Translations under genes and position numbers: made by a program | From: Leptolyngbya iicbica LK | Lineage (GTDB): Bacteria > Cyanobacteriota > Cyanobacteriia > Phormidesmidales > Phormidesmidaceae | DNA: 58,849 nucleotides | Direction of reading: 5' to 3' | Assembly (NCBI RefSeq): GCF_004212215.1 | Contig: NZ_QVFV01000002.1 | Location: forward strand, 547,630 to 606,478 | In this document: piece after piece, positions 37,683 to 48,559 of the stretch | Layout: the number at the start of each line of letters is the position of its first letter | Numbering within the stretch: the stretch's first letter is position 1 | The notes under the pieces: model-generated | What the model saw: the letters and a program-made list of their open reading frames with translations, nothing else | What the model was told of the DNA's origin: nothing | The model's database searches: none

Positions 37683-38189
37683 GTGCGGGAACAGCGATTA
37701 GAGCGGGAATCCGCTAAATTTACTCGCGTCAGTATTTGGCAGAATGGTGGCTCTTACGTCTTGAGGGCCAGTTTGCCGCCGAAGCCCGGAAAGCAGGGGA
37801 AGTGGCGGCAGCAGTGGGTCTCAATTCGCTGTAAGGCGACTAAGGCGGGGCTGAAGGTGGCTGAAGCGAAAGCTGCCAAGCTCGAATCAGATTTACTGCT
37901 AGACCGATTTGATTGGGATGATTGGCTGAAAAATACGACTAGCCAGAATACGACTAATAAAACGGCTCATGAGTGGGTCGAGGCGTTTCTGGCGTGGAAG
38001 GGGGAATCAGTAAAGGATACGACTATTCGCAACGACTATCAACCCTACACACAGTTGGTTGACTGCCAGCAGACCATTAGAGCCGCATTGCTAACGGAAG
38101 CTTGTAGACAGGGCGCTACACCCAATTCTAGGGCACAGAAAGCTTATGTGAGGTGCTTGAAAACCCTGGCGCTTGCCGATCAAAAGTAG
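37683..38189 (+). pseudogene. Truncated tyrosine-type integrase (N-terminal part only)
   Basis: A 168-residue frame (GTG start) that looks like the DNA-binding N-terminus of a cyanobacterial tyrosine recombinase. An arm-type domain with VSIWQNGGSYVLRASLPPKP and QWVSIRCKAT precedes a spacer helix EAKAAKLESDLLLDRFDWDDW. A core-binding-like segment follows (WVEAFLAWKGESVKDTTIRN). The C-terminal catalytic domain with its Arg...His-x-x-Arg...Tyr residues is missing, and the frame ends in TLALADQK. The jump from the core-binding region to RAALLTEACRQGATPNSRAQ may mark an internal deletion. Its place next to tRNA-Ser supports a decayed integrative element. It should not be active. Confidence 0.65.
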
Positions 38190-38230
38190 ATTGGACAGGT
38201 CTGACGTACTCACTGGCCTTTCATACTAAA

Positions 38231-38255
38231 GCGGGGCACATGGCCTATACCCCGC
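38231..38255 (-). terminator. Possible frr terminator
   Basis: GCGGGG (38231-38236) and CCCCGC (38250-38255) form a 6-bp stem with a 13-nt loop. On the minus strand TTTAGTATG follows. It lies 55-80 bases past the frr stop. The tail is short, so confidence is limited. Confidence 0.38.
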
Positions 38256-38309
38256 CCATTGATACTGCCAACACCTTGGCGGTGGTTATTTGGAGTCTGG
38301 CTGAAGCGT

Positions 38310-38867
38310 TTACACCGTCATGATGTCTTCTTCTTTAGCCTTGAGTGCTTGGTCAATTTGAGCCGTGTACTTATCGGTCAAAGTCTGCACTTCATCTTGT
38401 AAATCGCGCAATTCATCTTCCGAAATTTCGCTGTCTTTCTCTTGTTTTTTGAAGACATCCAGGCCATCGCGGCGGACATTCCGCACCGACACTCGACCCT
38501 CTTCGGCATACTTGCTGGCTACTTTGACAAACTCTTTGCGGCGCTCATTGGTCAGCGGGGGAATATTAAGCCGAATGAGTTTGCCATCATTATTTGGGAC
38601 GAGGCCCACATCAGACATGGAAATGGCTCGCTCAATATCGCTGAGAGAACTGGGGTCAAAGGGCTGAATCATCAGCGTGCTAGCGTCTGGGGTGCTCACA
38701 TTGGCCAGCGACTTGAGCGGGGTGGGGCTACCGTAATAGTCCACCATGATTTTGTCCAACAGTGAGGCATTGGCCCGTCCCGTACGGATGGTGTTGAATG
38801 CGCGTTTGGTGGCATCCACCGCGTTTTGCATTGCTAGTTCGATATCAGTTAAGTCAGCTAACTTCAC
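38310..38867 (-). CDS. frr: Ribosome recycling factor
   Basis: A 185-residue tRNA-mimicking protein that, with EF-G, splits the post-termination ribosome. The three-helix domain residues are evident: [23 protein letters not shown] near the N-terminus (in part [17 protein letters not shown]). [22 protein letters not shown] and [17 protein letters not shown], the most conserved segment, follow. Length is canonical. Its start overlaps the pyrH stop by 14 bases, so it is translationally coupled in the pyrH-frr order common in bacteria. Confidence 0.97.
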   Translation of the reverse strand: MKLADLTDIELAMQNAVDATKRAFNTIRTGRANASLLDKIMVDYYGSPTPLKSLANVSTPDASTLMIQPFDPSSLSDIERAISMSDVGLVPNNDGKLIRLNIPPLTNERRKEFVKVASKYAEEGRVSVRNVRRDGLDVFKKQEKDSEISEDELRDLQDEVQTLTDKYTAQIDQALKAKEEDIMTV

Positions 38868-39582
38868 AGGACTCTCCCACTATTGTGCCGATCGATTCTC
38901 CCATCACTGCCCGGCGAATGTTACCCGGCACCGATAGGTCAAATACCATAATAGGAATATTGTTGTCTTTGCACAGGGCGATCGCCGTGCCATCCATCAC
39001 TTTAAGGTCGTGGGCGAGCACATGGCCATAGGTCAGGCTGTTGAATCGTTTAGCATCTGGATTGACCTTCGGGTCAGAATCATAAACGCCATCGACTTTG
39101 GTGCCTTTGAACACGACATCAGCCCCGATTTCCGCTGCCCGCAGCGCCGCTGTCGTGTCGGTCGTGAAGAAGGGATTGCCAGAACCCGCCCCAAAAATGA
39201 CCACGCGATTCTTTTCTAAATGGCGAATCGCCCGCCGCCGAATGTAGGGTTCTGCCACCTCTTGCATGGTGATCGCGGTTTGGACGCGAGTGGGAGTGCC
39301 ATTGCGCTCGATCGCATCTTGCAGCGTAATCGCATTCATGGCCGTGGCCAACATGCCCACATAGTCCGCTGTGGCCCGATCCATACCCGCCGCCGAGCCC
39401 CGGATGCCCCTAAAAATATTGCCACCGCCGACGACGATGGCAATTTGAATTCCGTGTTGGACGACGGAGCTAACTTCTTCCGCAATGGATTGGACAATAG
39501 TGGGGTCAATACCATAGGCGAGATCACCCATGAGGGCTTCGCCGCTTAATTTCAGTAATACGCGCTTGTAAGTATTCGTCAT
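38854..39582 (-). CDS. pyrH: Uridylate (UMP) kinase
   Basis: A 242-residue amino-acid-kinase-fold enzyme that phosphorylates UMP to UDP with ATP in the cytosol for pyrimidine nucleotide supply. Motifs seen: [11 protein letters not shown] at the N-terminus, [11 protein letters not shown] (about 49-59), MGMLAT-like [24 protein letters not shown] (about 130-143) and the uridine/ATP region [13 protein letters not shown]. Bacterial UMP kinases are hexamers, activated by GTP and inhibited by UTP. It is the first gene of pyrH-frr with a 14-base overlap. The ATG is unambiguous. Confidence 0.97.
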   Translation of the reverse strand: MTNTYKRVLLKLSGEALMGDLAYGIDPTIVQSIAEEVSSVVQHGIQIAIVVGGGNIFRGIRGSAAGMDRATADYVGMLATAMNAITLQDAIERNGTPTRVQTAITMQEVAEPYIRRRAIRHLEKNRVVIFGAGSGNPFFTTDTTAALRAAEIGADVVFKGTKVDGVYDSDPKVNPDAKRFNSLTYGHVLAHDLKVMDGTAIALCKDNNIPIMVFDLSVPGNIRRAVMGESIGTIVGESCEVS

Positions 39583-39755
39583 TCAGCCTATCCCCAAGTT
39601 CATACCCTCAGGATTCCCCAACCATCTAACCACATCTGAGCCGGGCTTCGCCCAAATCTAAGGGGAGAACTTAGTATTTTGCCAATGCCCCATCACCCGA
39701 TGGCCAAAGCGTTAGCCAGAGGTGGGAGCCAAAACAGGAAAACGACCACACCAGG

Positions 39756-40685
39756 TCACAGGATGAGGTCATGATGGCGACGGCTGCCGAACAGATGCGC
39801 ATAAACATAGGACATGACGCATCCAAAGAAGAAGATTTGACAAGTGAGATAAATCCACAGCATCAAAATCATGACCCCACCGATCGCTCCGTAAGACTGA
39901 TATTGGCCGCCAATGTGGATAATGTTGCGACTGACCAACTGTTGCAAACCGATCAGCAATGCAGTGGTCAATAACGTACCGGGCCAGAGGTCTTTCCAAG
40001 GGGTGCGGGTGGAGGGCAAAAATCGAAATAGCAGCAGCACCGCCAAGGCCACCAATAAAAAGGAAGAACTGATTTGCAACGCTTTGGCAATCGGCAAGTC
40101 ATCGACGTGTACAAATGGCAGCGATCGCCCCATATTGTCGATAAATTCAAGCACCACGCGAATAACGATATTCGACAACAGGGACAGCAGCAAGAGCATT
40201 GAGGTGCTGATCACCAGGGCAAAGGCAAAGAGTCTTTTGCCGAGAAAGTTGGTGGCGTTGTCTTTCAAGCTGGTGGTGCTGTCGGTGTCGGTGTCTTCCG
40301 CTTTCCAAATGCGATCAACGGAGCGATCGAGCGCCGCAAACACGCTACTGGCCGCAAAAAACGAAACGCTGAAGCCCACGATGCCCGCCCCGACGCTTTG
40401 GCGGTTGAGTCTCAAGAGCGTGCGTTGAACAATCTCAAAGGCTTCTGGCGGCAAAGAATCTTGGGTAAAGGTCAAAATCTTTTGGGCAGTATCGGTGTCC
40501 GGCCCGAGCAAAAATCCTAAAACACTCGCGAGCACTAACGTGATCGGAAACAGTGAGAACAGGGCGTAATAGGACAGCGCTGCACCCATTTCTAAGCATT
40601 TGTCCTTTTGCCACTTCAGCCCGGTTTGAATGATTAGTTGTGCGCCGCGACTGGGTAAGACTTTGTCTCGCAAAAAAGGCAGCAT
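39756..40685 (-). CDS. YihY/BrkB family membrane protein
   Basis: A polytopic inner-membrane protein of about 309 residues. The YihY/BrkB signature CLEMGAALSYYALFSLFPITLVLASVLG (read in parts: AALSYYALFSLFPI) lies near residues 36-50. Six helices and a Gly-rich segment YGAIGGVMILMLWIYL near the C-terminus follow. Once annotated as ribonuclease BN, the family is now regarded as membrane proteins of unclear function, possibly export related. The ATG at 40685 has AGGTGA 5 bases upstream and is preferred over the GTG at 40694. The C-terminus is His/Arg-rich (SRRHHDLIL). It is divergent from ligA. Confidence 0.88.
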   Translation of the reverse strand: MLPFLRDKVLPSRGAQLIIQTGLKWQKDKCLEMGAALSYYALFSLFPITLVLASVLGFLLGPDTDTAQKILTFTQDSLPPEAFEIVQRTLLRLNRQSVGAGIVGFSVSFFAASSVFAALDRSVDRIWKAEDTDTDSTTSLKDNATNFLGKRLFAFALVISTSMLLLLSLLSNIVIRVVLEFIDNMGRSLPFVHVDDLPIAKALQISSSFLLVALAVLLLFRFLPSTRTPWKDLWPGTLLTTALLIGLQQLVSRNIIHIGGQYQSYGAIGGVMILMLWIYLTCQIFFFGCVMSYVYAHLFGSRRHHDLIL

Positions 40686-40865
40686 TGCTCTCACCTTTGG
40701 TCATCCCAACAGCTTTTACAGTATCGCTGAAGGATGCCCTGAGCTGCTTTGTTCACTATGGTTTGGGACGAAGAAGATAGTCTGGTGCTGGCCAAGGGCA
40801 AAAGCTTCCCCAACGGCGATAGAGAAGCCCCGTTAAGAACGGTAAACTGGGGGTCTGCAATGTGA

Positions 40866-42917
<2,052 letters not shown>

Positions 42918-43049
42918 GTATTAGCGACTTGAGCGACCTGGACGTTGAGCGATGGTAATGATGCCGATCGCAAAAGATGCCCAGTCACAATTTCAGAGGC
43001 AAGAGACACAAGCTATTCTAAATAGCGTTGCAGATTGGCAGAGTACAGC

Positions 43050-43838
43050 ATGACGAACAGGGTGGTGACATCGCTACAGCGGGGGCTTTGGCTCAGCTTG
43101 ATGCTGGGGGCGATCGCGGCTTGCCAATCAACGCCGAACGCAGCGGAAGATACGGCTACCGATGCCGCCTCCAGTCAGACGACGGAGCAGTCAGACGCCG
43201 CTAGCACCGACTCGACAAAGGGGGATGGCGCGATCGGCACGGCCAACAACACCACTGAACAGTCCACCCAGCCCAAAGCGCCCGCGCCCAAACCCGTGCC
43301 CAAGTTGCCCGCCGAGTGTGCCAGTCCTGACACCCAAACTCAGATGAATATTTGTGCGGGGGCGGAATATGAGCGGGCCGATGTGCAACTCAACAATGCG
43401 TACCAGGCGACGCTAGCGACCGTAAGTGGCGCCCAAGCCGACCAACTCGTAGCGGCAGAGCAAGCGTGGATTACTTACCGTGATCTGTATTGTGACTTTG
43501 TGCAGGGGCAGTATGCGGGGGGCTCGATACAACCCCTCATCTATGGCACCTGCATGACCCAACTCACCCAAGAGCGCACAGCTTTGTTGGAACAGACCGC
43601 CCCGATGCAGACTGATTTCGAAGCGGCTGATCAAGCGCTGAATGTGGCTTACCAAGACTTGCAAGATCTATTGTCAGCATCAGAACAAGATCAGTTAACG
43701 GACGCGCAACTGGCCTGGCTCGACTATCGGGATGCCCACTGCGCCTTTGAATCTGGCGCTATGAATACTTGCATGGCCACCGTCACCACCCAGCAAACCC
43801 AACAGTTGCAGGCCCAAGTCGAGAGCCGCTCACTGTAG
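43050..43838 (+). CDS. Lipoprotein with two LprI-like (DUF1311) domains
   Basis: From the ATG at 43050 the protein has a basic start, a hydrophobic helix and a lipobox-like IAAC, with C25 as the lipidated residue. A Thr/Ser/Ala-rich linker and a Lys-Pro stretch (QPKAPAPKPVPKLP) follow. Two homologous modules of the LprI/DUF1311 type come after. Each has the pattern of a helical pair with LVAAEQAWITYRDLYCDF and LTDAQLAWLDYRDAHCAFE and paired cysteines. LprI of mycobacteria inhibits lysozyme; most relatives are uncharacterised. A periplasm-facing lipoprotein is inferred. An in-frame TTG 15 bases upstream is less likely. It is convergent with the amidohydrolase. Confidence 0.8.
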   Translation: MTNRVVTSLQRGLWLSLMLGAIAACQSTPNAAEDTATDAASSQTTEQSDAASTDSTKGDGAIGTANNTTEQSTQPKAPAPKPVPKLPAECASPDTQTQMNICAGAEYERADVQLNNAYQATLATVSGAQADQLVAAEQAWITYRDLYCDFVQGQYAGGSIQPLIYGTCMTQLTQERTALLEQTAPMQTDFEAADQALNVAYQDLQDLLSASEQDQLTDAQLAWLDYRDAHCAFESGAMNTCMATVTTQQTQQLQAQVESRSL

Positions 43839-43854
43839 CACTGTCTTGAACTGC

Positions 43855-45300
43855 TCAGGCTGGGCGCTTCAAGACTCGCCCGGTACGGCTATCGGTAGTG
43901 CCTCTGGCATTCCAGGCGATCGCGCCATTCACTACCACATACTCGATACCGCTGGCGGGCCGAGTCGGCTCCTCAAAACTGGCCTGATCGAGGATCGTAT
44001 CGGCATCAAAGACGGTGATGTCAGCAAAGGCTCCGGGTTGCAGCACGCCGCGATCGCGCAATCGAAACTGTGCCGCCGAGAGTCCCGTCATGCGATGCAC
44101 CGCTTCTTCCAGCGAAAACAGCCCCAGATCGCGGGCGTAGTGGCCCAACACGCGGGGAAATGCGCCCCATAACCGGGGATGGGGAAAGCGATCGTGGGGT
44201 AAGCCGTCGGAACCGACCATGGTGTGGGGATAGGCGAGAATGCGCTGCACATCCGCTTCATCCATCTGGAAATAAACGGCCCCGGCGGGTTGCAGGCGGG
44301 CGGCCGCTTCGGTTTGGGAACAGCCCCATTGCGCGGCGATCGCGCTCAAATCTTGTCCGGCCATTTCTGGGGCGGCTTCGGACCAGGTGATGCGGGTGCG
44401 GAGTTGGTCGTCCATCAACTCCGGCATCAGCACGGTGGAACTGGCGGCATAGGGATACACATCCAGGCCCACGAGTTGGCGAGATCGCGCCTGGTCAATC
44501 TTTTGCAGGGTTTGCACGCTGCGGCCCCAGTTCGCGCGACCCGAGCATTTGTGATGGGAAATCACCACGGGGACGCCTGCGGCCTGGGCTGTGGCAAAGG
44601 TTTCGTCCAGGGACTTTTCCACATCGTCTGCTTCGTCGCGCATGTGGGTGGTGTAGATGCCGCCGACAGGAGCGAGCAGTGCGGCCAGGGCAATCACTTC
44701 TTCCTTGGGAGCCGGTTTGTTGGTGGGGTAAAACAGTCCCGTGGAAAAGCCGATCGCCCCCGCATCCAATGCTTCTTGCAATAGCGATCGCATGGTCTCG
44801 ATTTCGGCTGGGCTAGCAGGCTGCCGGACATCTGCCATCGCCGCCACCCGCAACGTGGAATGCCCCACCATGGGCGCGGTATTGATGGCGGGAGGATGGG
44901 ACTCTAGTTCGGCGATGTATTCCGCAAAGGTGGCGAAGCGATACCAGGGGCGATCGCCCAGCAAATCTAGCGGTGGCGGGGGGCGATCCGTGGCTTTCAA
45001 GGGCGCGAGGCTGATACCACAGTTTCCTGTAACGACGGTGGTTACGCCCTGGCTGAGCTTCGGCGTCATCGCTGGATGGGAGAGCAGCAGGCGATCGTCG
45101 TGGGTATGCACATCAATGAAACCGGGGGCCACAATTCGTCCGGTCGCGTCAATTTCCTGTGGTGCAGAAAGGTGGGCCAAATCGCCGATGGCCGTGATGC
45201 GATCGCCCGTCACAGCCACATCCACACTCATCCGCTGGGCTCCCGTTCCATCAATGACCGTACCGTGACGAATGATCAAATCGGGCAACATGTTCGTCAT
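43855..45300 (-). CDS. D-aminoacylase-type amidohydrolase
   Basis: A 481-residue metal-dependent hydrolase of the N-acyl-D-amino-acid deacylase/dihydroorotase group. The opening strand DLIIRHGTVIDGTG and metal-binding GFIDVHTHDD (His-x-His) are present. TGNCGISLAP (about 94-103) is characteristic of N-acyl-D-aminoacylases. Later come HMRDEADDV, ISHHKCSG and VGSDGLPHD with the conserved Asp. The family releases D-amino acids from N-acyl or dipeptide-like substrates in the cytosol. AAGG before the ATG supports the start. The dipeptide transporter 3 kb away and the PIN/RHH pair just upstream on the same strand set the context. The exact substrate is not predictable. Confidence 0.88.
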   Translation of the reverse strand: MTNMLPDLIIRHGTVIDGTGAQRMSVDVAVTGDRITAIGDLAHLSAPQEIDATGRIVAPGFIDVHTHDDRLLLSHPAMTPKLSQGVTTVVTGNCGISLAPLKATDRPPPPLDLLGDRPWYRFATFAEYIAELESHPPAINTAPMVGHSTLRVAAMADVRQPASPAEIETMRSLLQEALDAGAIGFSTGLFYPTNKPAPKEEVIALAALLAPVGGIYTTHMRDEADDVEKSLDETFATAQAAGVPVVISHHKCSGRANWGRSVQTLQKIDQARSRQLVGLDVYPYAASSTVLMPELMDDQLRTRITWSEAAPEMAGQDLSAIAAQWGCSQTEAAARLQPAGAVYFQMDEADVQRILAYPHTMVGSDGLPHDRFPHPRLWGAFPRVLGHYARDLGLFSLEEAVHRMTGLSAAQFRLRDRGVLQPGAFADITVFDADTILDQASFEEPTRPASGIEYVVVNGAIAWNARGTTDSRTGRVLKRPA

Positions 45301-45320
45301 CTCATCAACCTTCGGACAAA

Positions 45321-45554
45321 TTATTCAGTCTCACGATCCTGAGTGAGATGATCAAGGTGATCTAGCAGTTGCAATCCGGTTTGGGCACTCCCTTGGGCGG
45401 CCATTGCTTGGAACCGGGTGAAGGTCTCAAATTCGACTAGCGCAGTGGTTGATAGTTCTTCCATCAGGGTATTGAGACTGATGCCGCGACTGCGAGCGAG
45501 TGCTTGGAGTCTTTCATGTTTGTCGTCTGGTAGCCGAATAGTCAGTGTGGCCAT
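45321..45554 (-). CDS. Ribbon-helix-helix antitoxin
   Basis: A 77-residue protein with an N-terminal ribbon-helix-helix (about 1-45): the strand ATLTIRLPDD, then helices around HERLQALARSRGISLNTLMEEL. This is the CopG/Arc type used by antitoxins that bind their own promoter. The C-terminal 30 residues probably wrap the toxin. Its ATG lies within the 3' end of the PIN-toxin gene (13-base overlap), so toxin precedes antitoxin. That is the reverse of the common antitoxin-first order, though known for some PIN pairs. Autoregulation is inferred. Confidence 0.85.
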   Translation of the reverse strand: MATLTIRLPDDKHERLQALARSRGISLNTLMEELSTTALVEFETFTRFQAMAAQGSAQTGLQLLDHLDHLTQDRETE

Positions 45555-45979
45555 GATGATTCGCCCTTTAAAATTGCTTCTGGTTTCAATATCTGTAGAT
45601 GGGGAAAGCGGAGTTCACTATTTTGGAAGTCCCTGATGTTATTCGTCGCAATTAGACTTGCCCGCCCAGCGATCGCCAGTTCAATGAGATGGTTGTCGGC
45701 CTCATCTTTGAGGTTAGGACGCCAAGTGTAATAAACAAAAACCCACTGACTCACGCTCATTAGCGCTTGAAGCAAGGCTAGGATTTCGGCCTGAGTGAGC
45801 GGGCATGGCTCAAGAACCTGCTTTCGACCGATCACTGATTCGTACTCGCAAAACAAGCTGGTGCCCATCAGTTGATATTCACCAGTAAGACAACGCCGAA
45901 TCAACTGGCGACTTGGGCCAGATGGTCCAATTAAAGCGCTGACAAAAACGCTGGTATCAATCACGATTCTGGTTGTCAT
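45542..45979 (-). CDS. PIN-domain toxin (VapC-like, COG1569 type)
   Basis: A 145-residue putative endoribonuclease. The acidic PIN residues are visible: D8 in RIVIDTSVFVSAL, a Glu at 45 or 47 (CEYESV), D95 in DEADNHLIELA and D117 in NNIRDF. These bind Mg for RNA cleavage, often of tRNA or rRNA. The opening VIDTSVFVSALIGPSGPSRQ is typical of the 'putative toxin-antitoxin system toxin component, PIN family' group. It is the first gene of a two-gene operon with the ribbon-helix-helix antitoxin (overlap 13 bases). The pair lies between two genes of the peptide-use region. Confidence 0.87.
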   Translation of the reverse strand: MTTRIVIDTSVFVSALIGPSGPSRQLIRRCLTGEYQLMGTSLFCEYESVIGRKQVLEPCPLTQAEILALLQALMSVSQWVFVYYTWRPNLKDEADNHLIELAIAGRASLIATNNIRDFQNSELRFPHLQILKPEAILKGESSWPH

Positions 45980-46022
45980 GTGACGATAGTAGCGTAGGTG
46001 ATTGAGAGCCGAAGTGCAGCTT

Positions 46023-46970
46023 TTAAGGATGGGTATAGCTAATTTGCAAACTCGTTTGGCCGCTCATTTCGACAATGTGGCCGCCGCTGACAATGCAGAT
46101 CGGCTCGAAGAGGGTTTTGCCGATCGCCTGTCCGTTGTGGCGCACGATGCTGTGAAGGTAGATGCCGACGCCGGAGCGATCGCGATCGGTAAACGTGCGA
46201 TCGCTCGTCACCACCCGTTGCGCCACCCCGTATTCGTCCACGTCCACCGCATCTACGTCGCCATAAATAATCGGGACACCCGCCGCAATGGTGAAATGAC
46301 CAATCACTGGCGCTGGCTCCACCATGCACCGAAAGCCGATGTCAGCGACTAAGGGCGCAAGCGATGAGTAGGGCGAGATCGCGTTATGCAGCACGCCCAA
46401 CTTGGCTCCTGTGGCGGCATCTTCGCGATAGGCCATACCGATATCAGGACGCTTTTGCACCCGAGGGGCATTTTGCAGATACAGGTTGCCCTGACGATCA
46501 ATCGTGATAAAACCCACATCGGCTTGGGGATTGGCGGCTAATACCGACTCGGTAGCAGCTTGGGCTGATTGCCCCGATTGGAGGGCGTCCAAAACTTCAA
46601 CGTTGAGGGGAATGCCGTTGATGCTCGGCCCCTGGGGAACGCGGTGAGCGGTGACAAGTCCGGCATTTGCATCGGCGGTGAGAAATTGAGACAGTGGCGT
46701 TGGGCGATCGGGTCCGGAGGAAATCAGGGCTGCCGCGATCGCCCCTTGCACCATTTCTGGCGGTTCCACTCCTGTGGTTTCCCCCTCGGTGAACAGAGTG
46801 CGAGTGCCGCCTCGCTGGGTTTCGTAGCGTTGCAGTTCGCCCTCGCTTGTGATTACTGCCAACATCACAAAACCGCGAATGGCTCCTGTCCCCACGGCCT
46901 CAGCCGCTTGCAATGCCTTAAAAATAGCCAGTCCAGCATTGGGGCCGGAGGCCGCGATCGCGATCGTCAT
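46023..46970 (-). CDS. Uncharacterised 315-aa protein in the peptide-use region
   Basis: The protein opens TIAIAASGPNAGLAIFKALQ, continues with GGTRTLFTEGE and SSGPDRPTPLSQFL, and ends SGGHIVEMSGQTSL. There is no signal peptide or membrane helix. The Gly/Ala-rich alternating strands, with QNAPRVQKRPDIGMAYRED in the middle, recall Ntn-hydrolase-like folds, but I cannot identify a catalytic nucleophile. I recall similar proteins in proteobacteria near peptide transporters and amidohydrolases, possibly labelled DUF6963, but this is from memory. It lies between the D-aminoacylase/TA genes and the cyclase, all on the minus strand. A role in peptide or D-amino-acid breakdown is inferred from context only. 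Confidence 0.6.
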   Translation of the reverse strand: MTIAIAASGPNAGLAIFKALQAAEAVGTGAIRGFVMLAVITSEGELQRYETQRGGTRTLFTEGETTGVEPPEMVQGAIAAALISSGPDRPTPLSQFLTADANAGLVTAHRVPQGPSINGIPLNVEVLDALQSGQSAQAATESVLAANPQADVGFITIDRQGNLYLQNAPRVQKRPDIGMAYREDAATGAKLGVLHNAISPYSSLAPLVADIGFRCMVEPAPVIGHFTIAAGVPIIYGDVDAVDVDEYGVAQRVVTSDRTFTDRDRSGVGIYLHSIVRHNGQAIGKTLFEPICIVSGGHIVEMSGQTSLQISYTHP

Positions 46971-47046
46971 CGGCTTCTCGTCAATAGGGGACAGCCCATT
47001 CTAAAAGATGAGTAAGCTCAGGGTCGGTGCCTGCGGCCACCTGCTG

Positions 47047-48294
47047 TCAAGCGACTCGCCAAACTGTCAGAGGCTCCGTTTTGCCTTTCAGGTTCAGGTT
47101 GTGGGACTGTTTCACTGCCACCCGCTGATGCAGGGCCTGATACACGGCATCCGAAATTGTGATTTCCCCTGCCGGGGTAGCGCTTTCCAAGCGTTTCGCC
47201 GTATTCACCACATCACCAATCACGGTGTAAGTGCGCACCGAGTCGCCGCCAAATAACCCTTCCACTACGGTGCCGTAGTGAATACCGCATCCCGCCCCGA
47301 TGTGGTGCGGCTGCAACACCGGGGCGGCGGCCTGCTGCATCGCTTGCGCGGCGGCCAACGCCTGCTGCGGACTGGCATAAATCGCCATGATTTCATCCCC
47401 GGTGAAGGTGATGCGCAGGGGATGGTGTTGGGAAACGGCGGGTTCTACTTGCTGGTAGTAGTGGTTAAGGGTGGCGGCAACGGTTTCGGTATCGGTGTGT
47501 TCTGACCAGTGAGTAAAGCCACGAATATCCATAAACACGATGGCGCGATCGCACTGCTGAAAGGCTAACCGCTCGGGATGGTTCACCGCGGTCATTACAG
47601 CATGGCTGCCCAATCCCCATTCCGCCAGGTTCTGCAACAGCACCGTCGTTTGTTGGAGCTGGCGTTGTTGCCTGACAATTTGCAACTGGTGCATCCCTAA
47701 CAACAGCCCCACCAGCATCAAACTTGTCATTAAAAAGAAATGGGTATTCTCGTCGGCAAACTGCCCTAACCACTGCCAATTCATTAACTGACTGGACTGA
47801 TCGCCCGCTCGCACCACCAAATAAAAGAGCAGCACCATCAACATGCGCACGACACTTTCCAGCGGTAGCGTCCAGCGTTCCCATTGGGGTCGCCAATGAT
47901 AGCGACTGCTTTGCAGCAGGGCGATCGCGAGCGAAAACAACCAAAAAACGCCGTGCGATGGACTCTCGAAAAACTCCCGGCCATCCACCGGCAAATCAAT
48001 CAGCGTGTATAGGCTGACCCCCATCAAATTGCCCCAAAACCTTGACGGATGGGGGCGAGACAGATACAGCGTTTGGAGCAGCATGGCCCCAATCAATAGA
48101 TATTCAGTGGGGTCGGTCACAAACCCCCGCCAGCCGTAGAGCGCAATATCCGCCAGACTTTTCAGAATGAGGAAATGACCGCTATTACTCAAGAATTCTC
48201 GTCGAAAGGCAAGGCCTAGGGGCGGCGGACTCAGATCATGGGTGAGCGCTGGGTCAGAGCTAATAGCGGGAGAAGAGGCGACAGTCGGAGTCAT
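47047..48294 (-). CDS. Membrane class III adenylate/guanylate cyclase-like protein
   Basis: A 415-residue protein: about 45 polar residues, a membrane region of five to six helices (about 45-205), a short coiled linker (LQIVRQQRQLQQTTVLLQ), and a class III cyclase domain (about 225-410). Metal-binding Asp residues are in VFMDIRGFT and FTGDEIMAIY, and the transition-state Asn and Arg are in VVNTAKRL. The usual base-selecting Lys just before GD (K-x-x-GD) appears to be Thr (TFTGD). The partner position in YTVIGD is Thr, as in some cyanobacterial adenylate cyclases. Product and activity are therefore uncertain. It is divergent from the dipeptide ABC operon. Confidence 0.85.
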   Translation of the reverse strand: MTPTVASSPAISSDPALTHDLSPPPLGLAFRREFLSNSGHFLILKSLADIALYGWRGFVTDPTEYLLIGAMLLQTLYLSRPHPSRFWGNLMGVSLYTLIDLPVDGREFFESPSHGVFWLFSLAIALLQSSRYHWRPQWERWTLPLESVVRMLMVLLFYLVVRAGDQSSQLMNWQWLGQFADENTHFFLMTSLMLVGLLLGMHQLQIVRQQRQLQQTTVLLQNLAEWGLGSHAVMTAVNHPERLAFQQCDRAIVFMDIRGFTHWSEHTDTETVAATLNHYYQQVEPAVSQHHPLRITFTGDEIMAIYASPQQALAAAQAMQQAAAPVLQPHHIGAGCGIHYGTVVEGLFGGDSVRTYTVIGDVVNTAKRLESATPAGEITISDAVYQALHQRVAVKQSHNLNLKGKTEPLTVWRVA

Positions 48295-48559
48295 AGCGTG
48301 AGTGATCGTACAGTTTTGGGTAACGCTTGATACGCCTGATTGCGTCTAGTATGCCCATCCTTTCCCTGACGTTGACGCCGCCCACATTCACCCCTATCAG
48401 CGCAACCAACTCGTGTTTTCCTAATCAAACCTTAAACTTATCTGCACAAATTCTGGCTTGATGGGCTTCCCCCTTATGGTCTTTCAATAAGTTCCTAGAG
48501 ATGGGAAAACTCGGCCCCCGGCTTTGGCAGCCATAAAGATTGAGGAGAACGCAAAAGCA

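Noticed and set aside
45321-45979. Antiphage defence island around the PIN/RHH pair
   Set aside because: Only a single toxin-antitoxin pair is present. The neighbours are metabolic genes and no restriction, CBASS or abortive-infection effectors are seen.
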